Shown here one piece after another: positions 51,665 through 60,850 of a stretch of DNA of 64,000 nucleotides. Made by a program: the position numbers and the translations under genes. The DNA lies in NCBI RefSeq assembly GCF_008704535.1, contig NZ_CP023701.1, forward strand, positions 3,660,501-3,724,500. The letters are read 5' to 3'. Numbering within the stretch: the stretch's first letter is position 1; each line of letters opens with the position of its first letter. This stretch comes from Streptomyces subrutilus (lineage in GTDB: Bacteria > Actinomycetota > Actinomycetes > Streptomycetales > Streptomycetaceae). Below the pieces are notes generated by a model. It was not told the DNA's origin. It saw nothing but the letters and a program-made list of their open reading frames with translations, and ran no database searches.

Positions 51665-52105
51665 GGTACGCGGCCCACCAGGGGTTCGGGGCGCTCGTGT
51701 GGAGCCCGCTCGGCCGGGCCGCCTCGACGGCAGGATCCGCCGGGGCGGTCCGCTGCCCACCGACAGCCGCCCGCACGGCACCGACGACCGACCACGGGCC
51801 GCCGGTGGAGGACGCGCACCCGTACCGGGTGGTCGACGCCTCGGACGAGGTCGCCGGGGAGACCGGGAAGGCGGTCCCGCAGATCGCCCTGCGGTGGCTG
51901 CTCCAGGCGGCCCACCGTCTCATCGGTGATCATCGGCGCCCGCACCGAGGAGCAACCGCGGCAGACGCTGGGCGCGGCCGGCTTGACGCTCACCGACGGC
52001 CAGACGGCCAAGCTCGACGCGGCGAGCGCGCGGCCGGCCCCGTACCCGTACTTCCCCTACGAACGCCAGGAGGGCTTCGCCCGCCTGAACCCGCCGGTGG
52101 TCGGG
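51665..52105 (+). pseudogene. decayed aldo/keto reductase (frameshifted, N-terminally truncated)
   Basis: Pieces of an aldo/keto reductase C-terminal half follow each other in three different frames: FGALVWSPLGRA; then RIRRGGPLPTDSRPHGT; then PVEDAHPYRVVDASDEVAGE and TGKAVPQIALRWLLQ; then TVSSVIIGARTEEQPRQTLG, LTDGQTAKLDAAS and NPPVV. At least three frameshifts are needed to join them, and the catalytic N-terminal half is absent. So this is a pseudogene. The order is exactly that of intact family members. Confidence 0.75.
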
Positions 52106-52289
52106 CGGGCAGCTCCGGTCGCGGGCCAGGTCGTCTCTTTCGGATCGTGCCGGTTGAGCCCGCGTCGTCCGGTGCCGTGCATCGGCGCCTCGGCGGGACG
52201 CCGGAGCACTGGACGTACGTGGTGTTCCGCCAAGGCGGCGAGGTGCGCTGCCGGGCGGCGCGGGCCCGGCACGATCCGGAAGAGACGGC
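52106..52289. other. region between AKR pseudogene and SseB gene
   Basis: No confident gene. The plus strand reads GGTPEHWTYVVFRQGGEV in one frame, which looks protein-like, but it has no start or family I recognise and may be further pseudogene debris. Confidence 0.3.
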
Positions 52290-52742
52290 CTAGCCGTACA
52301 TCCGGCGCATCGCGAAGTCGACCATCTGCTCGACCGCCTTCGCGTCGAAGACCATGCGGTGGTCGCCCTCCATGTCGAGGACGAAGCCGTAACCGGTCGG
52401 CAGCAGGTCGATGACCTCGGCGCCGCTGATCACGAAGTACTTGGATTCCTTGCCCGCGTACCGGCGGAGCTCCTTGAGCGTGGTGAACATCGGGATGACC
52501 GGCTGCTGCGTGTTGTGCAGCGCCAGGAACCCGGGGGTGTCCCCGCGCGGGCAGTAGACCTTCGAGGTGGCGAAGATCTGCTGGAAGTCCTCGGCGGCGA
52601 GCTGCCCGGTCGTGAAGGCGCGCACCGCGTCGGCGAGCGACGGCGGCGAGGGCTCGGGGTACAGCGGCGGCTGCTGGGCGTAGCCCTGCTGGGGCTGCGC
52701 GTACTGCTGCTGGGCGCCCGGAGTCTGGTCGTAGCCGTACAT
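52290..52742 (-). CDS. SseB-family protein
   Basis: A 150-aa protein: Gln/Tyr/Pro-rich N-terminal 35 residues (QQYAQPQQGYAQQP), then the SseB N-terminal-like fold with VYCPRGDTPGFLALHNTQQ, VIPMFTTLKELRRYAG and LLPTGYGFVLDMEGDHRMVF. The family is named after enhanced serine sensitivity proteins and is common near stress genes; biochemical function is unknown. ATG start at the family-typical MYGYDQ. It is on the minus strand, after the DUF397/HTH pair. Confidence 0.85.
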   Translation of the reverse strand: MYGYDQTPGAQQQYAQPQQGYAQQPPLYPEPSPPSLADAVRAFTTGQLAAEDFQQIFATSKVYCPRGDTPGFLALHNTQQPVIPMFTTLKELRRYAGKESKYFVISGAEVIDLLPTGYGFVLDMEGDHRMVFDAKAVEQMVDFAMRRMYG

Positions 52743-52800
52743 GCGCCACAGACTACCGAGCGGCCGGGCCGCTACCGTCGGGTACGGGCCACCGCCCGGC

Positions 52801-53016
52801 TCAGCGGCCGAAGCCGCCGGCCTTCACCGCCCCGAGGAACGGCGCCCACGCCCCCGCCGACACCACCACCACGGCCCCGCCGGGCACCTTGGAGTCCCGG
52901 ACGGGCACGACCCCCACGCACCCGTCGGCCACCTCGACGCAGTCGCCGCCGGTGCCGTTGCTGTAGCTGCTCGTGCGCCAGATCGCGGCACCCAGGTCAA
53001 CGCCGTTGGTCACCAT
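52801..53016 (-). CDS. DUF397 domain-containing protein
   Basis: A 71-aa DUF397 protein: WRTSSYSNGTGGDCVEVADG followed by VPVRDSKVPGGAVVVVSAG is the complete family signature. These small proteins act with the preceding HTH regulator (here overlapping by 20 bases) and often with a nearby HATPase, as in the whiJ- and abaA-type systems controlling development and antibiotic production. No signal peptide. Confidence 0.95.
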   Translation of the reverse strand: MVTNGVDLGAAIWRTSSYSNGTGGDCVEVADGCVGVVPVRDSKVPGGAVVVVSAGAWAPFLGAVKAGGFGR

Positions 53017-53848
53017 TTCGGTAGTCCTCTGCCGCAGCGTCGATAAGGGCCAGGGACGCCTCCGGCGGCAAAGCGGCGGCCCTCAGCAGATCGTAAGACC
53101 TGCGGTACTGCTTCACGAGGGCCGGAAAGTCGATGAGTTGTCCGCTGTGGAGGCTCTCCACATAGACCACGGGCGGTGCGTCCGAGAAGGTCATGACCTT
53201 GACCATCCCCATCATGAGGGAGTGGGCGGCGGCCGTTTGCGGGACGACCTGCAAAATGGAGCGGGTCCGGCGCACCACGAGGAGGATGTGCTCCAGCAGT
53301 TCGGCCATCTGCGGCCGAGGAAGTACGGGGCGACGGATCAATGATTCGTCGAGCACCGCCCAGAACTCCGGCGGACGCTCGCCGTCGAAGAGCTTCGACC
53401 GTCCCATCCGAGCAGCGACCATCCGCTCGATCGTCGCATCAGCCGCACGGGGCATCGCCGCACGCCCGATCGCCCGCGCGTAGTCGGGCGTCTGCAGCAG
53501 ACCGGGAACGAGCATCGGCGCCCATTCCTCGATCGTCTCCGCGTAGGGCTCCATCTCCGCGACGTCCGCGAAGTATTCGGCGTGATCGGACTGCCTCGCC
53601 TTGCGCGCGTCTTCACAGCGGCGCTCGAAAAAGCCGTCCGTTCCCAGTTTTCCGTCCACGTGCTGCGCCAGGTCCAACGGCATCCGACGCTCGCCCCGCT
53701 CGATCTGGCTGAGGAACGGGACCCCGCGGAAGCTGCCCTCCGCCAACTGTTCCAGCGTCAGACCGGCGCATTCCCGCTTGTAGCGCAACTCCGCGCCGTA
53801 GAAGGACGGGACGTTGGCCGATGCGTCCGGATCCTTACGAGAGGGCAC
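52997..53848 (-). CDS. helix-turn-helix regulator, Scr1/WhiJ-like (DUF5753)
   Basis: A 283-aa regulator: an XRE-type HTH at about residues 15-70 (GAELRYKRECAGLTLEQLAE, VPFLSQIERGERRMP) and a DUF5753 sensor domain with FADVAEMEPYAETIEEWAPM and VPGLLQTPDYARA. The GTG start has a GGTGG-type SD. It overlaps the DUF397 gene by 20 bases. With the divergent ATPase gene cluster at 53968-54596 it makes the classical three-part WhiJ-like module. Binding partner is DUF397; the DNA targets are unknown. Confidence 0.92.
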   Translation of the reverse strand: MPSRKDPDASANVPSFYGAELRYKRECAGLTLEQLAEGSFRGVPFLSQIERGERRMPLDLAQHVDGKLGTDGFFERRCEDARKARQSDHAEYFADVAEMEPYAETIEEWAPMLVPGLLQTPDYARAIGRAAMPRAADATIERMVAARMGRSKLFDGERPPEFWAVLDESLIRRPVLPRPQMAELLEHILLVVRRTRSILQVVPQTAAAHSLMMGMVKVMTFSDAPPVVYVESLHSGQLIDFPALVKQYRRSYDLLRAAALPPEASLALIDAAAEDYRNGDQRR

Positions 53849-53967
53849 AACCCACCACCACCATTTGCCACTTGCCCAGCGCAACGGAAACCCCTTCCCA
53901 CCGTACGCACCGCGACCCCAGCCTGTGAGGAGTTCGTCACACTCCGCACACCGAAGGGTTCGCCGCC

Positions 53968-54183
53968 ATGACCTCCCCCACCCCCGAAGCCGCCTCCCGG
54001 GCGGCCCTGGCCGTGTTGCGCGGGGCGCTCGCCGTGCACGGGATCGTGCTGCCCTCGCTCGACCTGCACCTCATGTCGTACGCCGGGAGCTGCGGCACCC
54101 CGCCGCTCATCGCGCTCGGCAACTGCAACCCCGCCACCGCGCTCCGCCTGGCCGAGGCGCTGGCTCCCGGGGCGGCCGGGTGA
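53968..54183 (+). CDS. small hypothetical protein of the WhiJ-like module (71 aa)
   Basis: A soluble helical protein (MTSPTPEAASRAALAVLRGA..., SLDLHLMSYAGSCGTPPLIA, NPATALRLAEAL) with two Cys. It overlaps the following ATPase gene by four bases (GTGA), so the two are translationally coupled. The open question is whether it is an adaptor for the ATPase. It has no known domain. It starts 119 bases from the divergent HTH gene and could share its regulatory region. Confidence 0.6.
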   Translation: MTSPTPEAASRAALAVLRGALAVHGIVLPSLDLHLMSYAGSCGTPPLIALGNCNPATALRLAEALAPGAAG

Positions 54184-54596
54184 AGCCGTTCCGGGCGGAG
54201 CTGCTCGCGCTGCCGAAGGAGGTGTCCGCGCTGCGGCGGGCGGTGCGGGCGCACGTGGGGGCGCCCTGCGACGACCTCCAGCTCTGCGTCGGCGAACTCC
54301 TCGCCAACGTCATCGCGCACGTCGGCGAGGGCGCCCCCGCGACGCTGACGCTCACCCGAACGGCCGACGGCGGCACCCGCGTGGAGGTCGGCGACCCCGG
54401 TCCGCGGGGGTGGCCCGTGCTGCGCCGGGCCGCGGGCGGCGACGAGGGCGGCCGGGGGCTGGCACTGCTCGACGCGGTGGCCGGCCGGTGGGGCGTACGG
54501 GCCGGGCCGGGCGCCGGGAAGACCGTGTGGGCCGAGCTGCCCCCACCCCTGGACCGGGGGGCCCGCGCACTTGATGCTGGTCACAGTCACCAGTGA
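54180..54596 (+). CDS. ATP-binding protein, HATPase_c (WhiJ-module partner)
   Basis: A 138-aa GHKL ATPase: N-box [15 protein letters not shown]1 [11 protein letters not shown]2 [16 protein letters not shown]. The GTG start overlaps the stop codon of the preceding small gene. It is the third ATPase of this class in the window. Beside HTH (DUF5753) and DUF397 genes, such ATPases belong to whiJ/abaA-like systems. Compared with the other two its N-box has Leu-Ala-Asn instead of Val-Thr-Asn, so its activity may differ. Confidence 0.85.
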   Translation: MKPFRAELLALPKEVSALRRAVRAHVGAPCDDLQLCVGELLANVIAHVGEGAPATLTLTRTADGGTRVEVGDPGPRGWPVLRRAAGGDEGGRGLALLDAVAGRWGVRAGPGAGKTVWAELPPPLDRGARALDAGHSHQ

Positions 54597-54610
54597 AGGG
54601 TTGCCGTTAT

Positions 54611-54646
54611 TACCGGTGGGTAGCATCATGAGGTTACCGATTGGTA
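54611..54646 (+). promoter_or_regulatory. paired operator-like repeats before the acyl-CoA dehydrogenase gene
   Basis: TACC-GGTG-GGTA (54611-54622) and TACC-GATT-GGTA (54635-54646) are two inverted repeats of the form TACCN4GGTA, 24 bases apart. A TAGCAT overlaps the first and is a possible -10. They fit a TetR-type fatty-acid or acyl-CoA-responsive repressor; no such gene is adjacent. Confidence 0.55.
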
Positions 54647-54690
54647 TGTACGAGGAACCTGTCTCCCCGAGCCTTAACGGAGCCGTCGCC

Positions 54691-56517
54691 ATGGGGCACT
54701 ACAAGTCGAATCTCCGCGACATCGAGTTCAACCTCTTCGAGGTGCTCGGCCGCGACAAGCTGTACGGCACCGGCCCGTTCGGTGAGATGGACACCGAGAC
54801 CGCCAAGACCATCCTCGGCGAGATGACCCGGCTCTCCGAGAACGAGCTGGCCGCCTCCTTCGAGGACGCCGACCGCCACCCGCCGGTCTTCGACCCGGCC
54901 ACCAACACCGCGCCCGTCCCGGCGTCCTTCAAGAAGAGCTACAAGGCCTTCATGGACTCCGAGTACTGGCGCCTGGGCCTGCCCGAGGAGATCGGCGGCA
55001 CCACCTCGCCCCGCTCGCTCATCTGGGCCTTCGCCGAGACGATCCTCGGTGCGAACCCGGCCGTCTGGATGTACTCATCCGGCCCCGCGTTCGCCGGCAT
55101 CCTCTACGAAGAGGGCAACGAGGCGCAGAAGAAGGTCGCCGAGATCGCGGTGGAGAAGCGCTGGGGCTCCACCATGGTCCTCACCGAGCCGGACGCCGGC
55201 TCGGACGTCGGCGCCGGCCGCACCAAGGCCGTGCGGCAGGACGACGGCTCCTGGCACATCGAGGGCGTCAAGCGCTTCATCACGTCCGGTGAGCACGACA
55301 TGGAGGAGAACATCCTCCACTACGTCCTCGCCCGCCCCGAGGGCCACGGCCCGGGCACCAAGGGCCTGTCGCTCTTCCTCGTCCCGAAGTTCCACTTCGA
55401 CTGGGAGACCGGCGAGCTGGGCGAGCGCAACGGCGTCTACGCCACCAACGTCGAGCACAAGATGGGCCTCAAGGCCTCCAACACCTGCGAGATGACCTTC
55501 GGCGACCAGCACCCCGCCAAGGGCTGGCTGATCGGCGACAAGCACGACGGCATCCGCCAGATGTTCATGATCATCGAGTTCGCGCGGATGATGGTCGGCA
55601 CGAAGGCCATCGCCACCCTCTCCACCGGCTACCTCAACGCGCTGGAGTACGCCAAGGAGCGCGTGCAGGGCCCGGACCTGGCGAACTTCATGGACAAGAC
55701 CGCGCCCAAGGTCACCATCACGCACCACCCCGACGTGCGCCGCTCGCTCATGACGCAGAAGGCGTACGCCGAGGGCATGCGCGCCCTGGTGCTCTACACC
55801 GCCTCCGTCCAGGACGAGATCCAGTTCAAGCAGGCCGCGGGCGAGGACGCCTCCGCCCTGATAGGCCTCAACGACCTGCTGCTGCCGATCGTGAAGGGCT
55901 ACGGCTCGGAGAAGTCCTACGAGCAGCTCGCCCAGTCGCTGCAGACCTTCGGCGGCTCCGGGTACCTCCAGGAGTACCCGATCGAGCAGTACATCCGCGA
56001 CGCCAAGATCGACACCCTCTACGAGGGCACCACGGCCATCCAGGGCCAGGACTTCTTCTTCCGGAAGATCGTCCGCGACCAGGGCGCCTCCCTGAACGTC
56101 CTCTCCGAGACGATCAAGAAGTTCCTGGCCGAGGCCGTCGGCGGCGAGGAGCTGTCCGGCGCCCGCGACGCGCTGGCCCAGGCCGCCGTCGACCTGGAGG
56201 CCATCGTCGGCCAGATGATCGTCGACCTCACCGCCACCGGCGAGGACGTCAAGAACATCTACAAGGTCGGCCAGAACACCACGCGCCTGCTCATGGCCTC
56301 CGGTGACGTCGTCGTCGGATACCTGCTGCTCAAGGGTGCGGCCGTGGCCGCCGAGAAGCTCGCCACCGCCTCCCCGAAGGACGTGGCCTTCTACACCGGC
56401 AAGATCGCCGCCGCGAAGTTCTTCGCCGCGCAGGTCCTGCCGGGCGTCTCGGTCCAGCGCCGGCTGGCCGAGGCCGTCGACAACTCCCTCATGGAGCTCG
56501 ACGAGGCCGCCTTCTAG
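54691..56517 (+). CDS. acyl-CoA dehydrogenase (long form)
   Basis: A 608-aa flavoprotein of the FadE5-like long type. [20 protein letters not shown] is the FAD/substrate signature. [39 protein letters not shown] and a C-terminal domain follow. Glu in the YEGT loop is the probable catalytic base. It catalyses the first oxidation of beta-oxidation with an electron-transfer flavoprotein. ATG 54691 has GGAG eight bases upstream; a longer start at 54571 would overlap the upstream gene and the operators, so I reject it. Two palindromic operators precede it and a 12-bp stem-loop terminates it. Confidence 0.95.
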   Translation: MGHYKSNLRDIEFNLFEVLGRDKLYGTGPFGEMDTETAKTILGEMTRLSENELAASFEDADRHPPVFDPATNTAPVPASFKKSYKAFMDSEYWRLGLPEEIGGTTSPRSLIWAFAETILGANPAVWMYSSGPAFAGILYEEGNEAQKKVAEIAVEKRWGSTMVLTEPDAGSDVGAGRTKAVRQDDGSWHIEGVKRFITSGEHDMEENILHYVLARPEGHGPGTKGLSLFLVPKFHFDWETGELGERNGVYATNVEHKMGLKASNTCEMTFGDQHPAKGWLIGDKHDGIRQMFMIIEFARMMVGTKAIATLSTGYLNALEYAKERVQGPDLANFMDKTAPKVTITHHPDVRRSLMTQKAYAEGMRALVLYTASVQDEIQFKQAAGEDASALIGLNDLLLPIVKGYGSEKSYEQLAQSLQTFGGSGYLQEYPIEQYIRDAKIDTLYEGTTAIQGQDFFFRKIVRDQGASLNVLSETIKKFLAEAVGGEELSGARDALAQAAVDLEAIVGQMIVDLTATGEDVKNIYKVGQNTTRLLMASGDVVVGYLLLKGAAVAAEKLATASPKDVAFYTGKIAAAKFFAAQVLPGVSVQRRLAEAVDNSLMELDEAAF

Positions 56518-56585
56518 GCCCTGCGCACCACCGGGCGGCGCCGCGCGAGCGCGGCGCCCCCACCGCAGCACCCCCGCCTGCCACC

Positions 56586-56618
56586 GCGGCCGGGTCCTCC
56601 GCACGGGGACCCGGCCGC
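56586..56618 (+). terminator. stem-loop after the acyl-CoA dehydrogenase gene
   Basis: GCGGCCGGGTCC (56586-56597) pairs with GGACCCGGCCGC (56607-56618). A smaller hairpin GGCGCCGCG/CGCGGCGCC at 56537-56558 precedes it. Confidence 0.7.
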
Positions 56619-56694
56619 CGGTGTACGGGCCCCCGGCCGCGGCCCTGTCCTGCGGCTTTCCCCGTTGTCGGTCGTTCATGGGACGCTCGTACGC

Positions 56695-57426
56695 ATGAGT
56701 CCACAGGATCAGCACGGCGGCAGGGGGTACTCCGTCCCCACCGGGCGCCCGTACGCCCTCAAGGAGCTGCAGGCGAGCCTGGGCAGCCTGGGCGACCACC
56801 TCCGGGAGCTGTACGACGGCGCGCACCCCGCCGAGTACGACGGCATCGCCGACGCCCTGTACGTGGCCTTCCGGACCGCCGCCTCACTGGCCCCCGCCAA
56901 GAGCTACACCGGCTGCTCCGAGCACCCCAACGGCGCCCTCGACCCCGAGGCCCCCGACGGCTGGGGCCGCTGCCTCCTCTGCAACGACCGGCGGCGCCTG
57001 GGCCTGCGCGGCGGGGCCGGCCGGCCCGCCGCCCCGGCGGCCGGCGAGCAGCGCCGGCTCGGCTACCCGGTGCCCGAGCCTCCGTACACCCTCCAGGCGC
57101 TGCGCACCGGCCTGCGCACCGTCGAGGACCAGCGCTTCCACCTGAGCCTGTCCTCGCCCGCCGACGACTTCGTCCGCATCGCCGACGACCTGCACCGCGC
57201 GTTCATCGTCGCCCGCGAACTGTCCCGGCCCCGCAACGCCTCGGGATGCTCCGAGCACCCGGGGGCGCCCATCGACCCGGACGCGCCGCCCGGCGAGGCC
57301 TGTATCTTCTGCGCCGGACGCAAGAGACGCGCGCAGCGCTCCGCGCAGACCCCGGAGATGCTCCCGCGCATCCGCCGGGGCGAGCGCAGACAGCTGCAGC
57401 GCCGCTTCGAGCGCCCGCCGGGCTGA
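56695..57426 (+). CDS. hypothetical protein with two CxxH/CxxC zinc-binding-like repeats
   Basis: A 243-aa protein built as a duplication. Each half has a helical part (SLGDHLRELYDGAHPAEYDG; EDQRFHLSLSSPADDFVRIA) followed by CSEHP-x(n)-D-x-CxxC: CSEHPNGALDPE...CLLC and CSEHPGAPIDPD...CIFC. Four Cys/His ligands per half suggest two small zinc sites. The C-terminus is very basic (RRGERRQLQRRFERPPG). This looks like a nucleic-acid- or protein-binding protein. I do not recognise a named family. ATG 56695 is chosen on codon and repeat grounds; no SD is obvious. It is alone on its strand before the aminopeptidase gene. Confidence 0.7.
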   Translation: MSPQDQHGGRGYSVPTGRPYALKELQASLGSLGDHLRELYDGAHPAEYDGIADALYVAFRTAASLAPAKSYTGCSEHPNGALDPEAPDGWGRCLLCNDRRRLGLRGGAGRPAAPAAGEQRRLGYPVPEPPYTLQALRTGLRTVEDQRFHLSLSSPADDFVRIADDLHRAFIVARELSRPRNASGCSEHPGAPIDPDAPPGEACIFCAGRKRRAQRSAQTPEMLPRIRRGERRQLQRRFERPPG

Positions 57427-57527
57427 ACCGGCGGGACCGCTGACCACACGCCCCGCGGTCCCCGATCCCCCGGCCATCCGCCGCAGTCCCGGCCATGGCG
57501 AACACGACCGTCGTTAAGGTGAACCAC

Positions 57528-58820
57528 ATGAGCTCTCCCGCCCGCTTCGACCGCGGCCACACCGACGATCTGATGACCTTCCTGACGGCCAGTCCGTCGC
57601 CGTACCACGCCGTGGCCAACGCGGCCGAGCGGCTGGAAAAGGCAGGCTTCAGGCAGTTGTCGGAGACGGACGCCTGGGATTCGAGCACCGGGGGCAAGTT
57701 CGTGCTCCGCGGCGGAGCGCTCATCGCCTGGTACGTCCCGCAGGGCGCGGCCGCGCACACCCCCTTCCGCATCGTCGGCGCCCACACCGACTCCCCGAAC
57801 CTGCGCGTCAAGCCGCTGCCCGACACCGGTTCGCAGGGCTGGCGGCAGATCGCCGTCGAGATCTACGGCGGCACCCTGCTCAACACCTGGCTCGACCGCG
57901 ACCTGGGCCTGGCCGGGCGGCTGACCCTGCGCGACGGCAGCGAGCGGCTGGTGAACGTGGACCGCGCGCTGCTGCGCGTCCCGCAACTCGCCGTGCACCT
58001 GGACCGGTCGGTGAACAACGAGGGCCTCAAGCTCGACAAGCAGCGCCACATGCAGCCGATCTGGGGTCTGGGCGACGTGCAGGAGGGCGACCTCATCGCC
58101 TTCCTGGAGGAGGAAGAGGGCCTGCCCGAGGGCTCGGTGGCCGGCTGGGACCTGATGGTCCATTCGATCGAGCCGCCGTCCTACCTCGGCCGCGACCGCG
58201 AGCTGGTGGCCGGCCCGCGCATGGACAACCTGCTGTCGGTGCACGCGGGCGTCGCCGCGCTGGCCGCCGTCTCCGGCGCGGACCGGCTCGACCACATCCC
58301 GGTGCTGGCCGCCTTCGACCACGAGGAGAACGGCTCCCAGTCGGACACCGGCGCGGACGGCCCGCTGCTGGGCAACGTGCTGGAACGTTCAGTCTTCTCC
58401 CGCGGCGGGTCCTACGAGGACCGCGCCCGGGCCTTCGCCGGCACGGTCTGCCTGTCCTCGGACACCGGGCACGCCGTGCACCCCAACTACGCGGAGCGGC
58501 ACGACCCCTCGCACCACCCGCGCGCCAACGGCGGCCCGATCCTGAAGGTCAACGTCAACCAGCGGTACGCGACGGACGGCAGCGGGCGCGCGGTGTTCGC
58601 GAGCGCCTGCGAGCGGGCCGGGGTGCCGTGGCAGACCTTCGTCTCCAACAACTCGATGCCGTGCGGCACGACGATCGGCCCGATCACCGCCGCCCGGCAC
58701 GGCATCCAGACCGTGGACATCGGCGTCGCGATCCTCTCCATGCACAGCGCCCGCGAACTGTGCGGCGCGGACGACCCGTACCTGCTGGCCAACGCGATGG
58801 TGGCCTTCCTGGAGGCCTGA
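57528..58820 (+). CDS. M18-family aminopeptidase (apeB-type)
   Basis: A 430-aa metalloaminopeptidase. Zn-site residues appear in order: His in VGAHTDSPNLRVKP, Asp in GPRMDNLLSV, the catalytic Glu pair in FDHEENGS, Asp in CLSSDTGHAVHP and His in LSMHSARELCG. It removes N-terminal acidic or other residues from peptides in the cytoplasm and forms large oligomers. ATG 57528 is supported by AAGGTGA; an upstream in-frame ATG (57495) lacks an SD. A 20-bp terminator follows. Confidence 0.95.
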   Translation: MSSPARFDRGHTDDLMTFLTASPSPYHAVANAAERLEKAGFRQLSETDAWDSSTGGKFVLRGGALIAWYVPQGAAAHTPFRIVGAHTDSPNLRVKPLPDTGSQGWRQIAVEIYGGTLLNTWLDRDLGLAGRLTLRDGSERLVNVDRALLRVPQLAVHLDRSVNNEGLKLDKQRHMQPIWGLGDVQEGDLIAFLEEEEGLPEGSVAGWDLMVHSIEPPSYLGRDRELVAGPRMDNLLSVHAGVAALAAVSGADRLDHIPVLAAFDHEENGSQSDTGADGPLLGNVLERSVFSRGGSYEDRARAFAGTVCLSSDTGHAVHPNYAERHDPSHHPRANGGPILKVNVNQRYATDGSGRAVFASACERAGVPWQTFVSNNSMPCGTTIGPITAARHGIQTVDIGVAILSMHSARELCGADDPYLLANAMVAFLEA

Positions 58821-58845
58821 CGCCCCGGCCCGTACGCACCCCGGC

Positions 58846-58889
58846 GGACCCCGCCCGCCCGGACCCGGTGGTCCGGGCGGGCGGGGTCC
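58846..58889. terminator. 20-bp perfect bidirectional terminator
   Basis: GGACCCCGCCCGCCCGGACC (58846-58865) pairs exactly with 58870-58889, loop CGGT, between the convergent aminopeptidase and thioredoxin-NHL genes. Confidence 0.9.
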
Positions 58890-58919
58890 TCGCGCACCCG
58901 TCGGGCGGCCGCCCGACGG

Positions 58920-60761
58920 CTACGCGCCGTCGAGTCCGGCCAGGACGAGCGGGAGCCGGGGCGCGCCGCCCGCGACGACCGTCACCGGGACGCCCCAGTC
59001 CTGCTGGTGCACGTGGCAGGCCGGGTACGCGTTGGCGGGGTCGTCGTCGCAGGAGGCCGCCATCGCGGACACGTGCAGCACGCCCTCGGTGACCTCCGGG
59101 TTCAGCGCCAACTCGCGGAAGAGGTCGGTGCCGGGGCCCGCGCCGTCGGCGAGCAGCGCGGGCGGGGTCGAGGAGACCAGCAGCCGCGTCGAGGGGCCGT
59201 AGCGGGTGTCCAGCTTCTGGCCGGTCGGGGCCTGGAAGACCACGTCGAGGCGGAGCGTGCCGGGTGCCACCTCCGTCGCGGCCCGCCGGGTGCGGTGGGC
59301 GACGGCGTCGACCCGTACGGCCTCCTCGGGCAGGCGCAGCCGGGTGAGGCGGTGGCGGGCGGACTCGACGACGACGATCTCCTCCCCGTCCAGGACGGCG
59401 TCGCTCGGCTCGCGCAGGTCGGTCGCCAGGGTGGTGACCTGCCCGGTGGCGGGGTCGTAGCGGCGCAGCGCGTGGTTGTAGGTGTCGCTCACCGCGACCG
59501 AGCCGTCGGGCAGGGCCGTGACGCCCAGCGGGTGCTGGAGCAGCGCCTGGGCGGCGTCCCCGTCGCGGTGTCCGAAGTCGAACAGGCCGGTGCCGACGGC
59601 GGTGGTGACGGCGAGGCCGCCGTCCGCGTCGCGGTGCAGGCAGCGCAGGGCGCTGTTCTCGGAGTCGGCGATCCACAGCCGGTCCCCGGCGGCCGCGAGC
59701 CCGGACGGCTGGGCGAACCAGGCCTCGGCAGCGGGCCCGTCGAGGAGGCCCTCGCTGGTGGTCCCGGCGGCGACCTCGACCGTCCCGGCCGCCGGGTCCC
59801 AGGTCCACAGCTGGTGGACGCCGGCCATGGCGATCCACACCCGGTCCTCCCACCAGGCCACGTCCCACGGCGAGGACAGGTCCACCTCCAGGGCCGGACC
59901 CGAGGTGGGCGTGCCCTGCCACCACTGGCGGCCGGTGCCGGCGACGGTCTCCACGGCGCCGGTGGCCGGGTCGAAGGTGCGCAGCGCGTGGTTGACGGTG
60001 TCCGCGACCACCACCCGCCCGTCGGGCAGCAGCGCGATCCCCTGCGGCTCGCTGAAGGCGTCCGGGCCGAAGCCCCGCTCGCCGCTGCCGATCCGGCGCA
60101 CCACGCTCTCGCCGTCCGCGGCGAGCTCCACCAGCCGGTGCCGGGTGGTGTCGGAGACCAGCAGGTTCCCGGACGGCAGCCGCAGCGCCTTCCCGGGGAA
60201 GCGCAGGTCGCCGGCGACCGGCTCGGGGGCCACGTACGGACCGTCGCCGCGGCGCAGCGTGCCCTTGGCGGCGTGCTCGGCCTCCAGCTCCTCGACCAGG
60301 CGCGCGATGGCGTGCGCGTGGCCCTCGCCGGCGTGCTGGGCGACGATGTAGCCCTCGGGGTCGATCACCACGAGGGTGGGCCAGGCGCGTACGGCGTACT
60401 GCTTCCAGGTCGCGAGCTCGGGGTCGTCCAGCACCGGGTGGTGCACCTCGTAGCGCTCGACGGCGTCGACGACGGCCGCGTGGTCGGCCTCGTGCACGAA
60501 CTTCGGCGAGTGCACGCCGACGATCACGACGGTGTCGCGGTGCTTCTCCTCCAGCTCGCGCAGCTCGTCGAGGACGTGCAGGCAGTTGATGCAGCAGAAG
60601 GTCCAGAAATCCACAACAACGCACTTACCTCGCAGGTCAGCGAGGGTGAGCTCCTTCCCGCCGGTGTTGAGCCAGCCGCCCTTGCCGATCAGCTCGGGGG
60701 CACGGACACGGGCACGGCGGGGCGCGGGCGCGGGGGTGGGCGCCGGGGCTGCATCGTTCAT
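58920..60761 (-). CDS. thioredoxin-like protein with NHL repeat beta-propeller
   Basis: A 613-aa protein. The N-terminal 25 residues are Pro/Ala-rich. A thioredoxin/TlpA fold covers about 30-180, with VVVDFWTFCCINCLH where CINC is the C-x-x-C pair and an extra Cys precedes it, and VRAWPTLVVIDPEG as the cis-Pro region. NHL repeats follow (SEPQGIALLPDGRVVVADTVNH, here as SEPQGIALLPDG and VVVADTVNHALR). Mammalian NHLRC2 has the same architecture. There is no signal peptide, so it acts in the cytoplasm; its redox partner is unknown. ATG start with CTGGAAGC upstream. It follows the MFS gene by 89 bases. Confidence 0.9.
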   Translation of the reverse strand: MNDAAPAPTPAPAPRRARVRAPELIGKGGWLNTGGKELTLADLRGKCVVVDFWTFCCINCLHVLDELRELEEKHRDTVVIVGVHSPKFVHEADHAAVVDAVERYEVHHPVLDDPELATWKQYAVRAWPTLVVIDPEGYIVAQHAGEGHAHAIARLVEELEAEHAAKGTLRRGDGPYVAPEPVAGDLRFPGKALRLPSGNLLVSDTTRHRLVELAADGESVVRRIGSGERGFGPDAFSEPQGIALLPDGRVVVADTVNHALRTFDPATGAVETVAGTGRQWWQGTPTSGPALEVDLSSPWDVAWWEDRVWIAMAGVHQLWTWDPAAGTVEVAAGTTSEGLLDGPAAEAWFAQPSGLAAAGDRLWIADSENSALRCLHRDADGGLAVTTAVGTGLFDFGHRDGDAAQALLQHPLGVTALPDGSVAVSDTYNHALRRYDPATGQVTTLATDLREPSDAVLDGEEIVVVESARHRLTRLRLPEEAVRVDAVAHRTRRAATEVAPGTLRLDVVFQAPTGQKLDTRYGPSTRLLVSSTPPALLADGAGPGTDLFRELALNPEVTEGVLHVSAMAASCDDDPANAYPACHVHQQDWGVPVTVVAGGAPRLPLVLAGLDGA

Positions 60762-60790
60762 GCTTCCAGCTTGCCACCCGCGTGCGAACG

Positions 60791-60826
60791 CCCCGTCACG
60801 GCCGTACGAAGCCGGGCGTGACGGGG
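60791..60826 (-). terminator. stem-loop after the MFS transporter gene
   Basis: CCCCGTCACG (60791-60800) pairs with CGTGACGGGG (60817-60826). It separates the guanine deaminase-MFS transcript from the thioredoxin-NHL gene. Confidence 0.55.
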
Positions 60827-60850
60827 GCGGGCGGGGGCGGCGGGCGGAGG

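Noticed and set aside
54571..54690. Upstream ATG in frame with acyl-CoA dehydrogenase
   Set aside because: It overlaps the preceding gene and operator repeats, and the family starts at [10 protein letters not shown].
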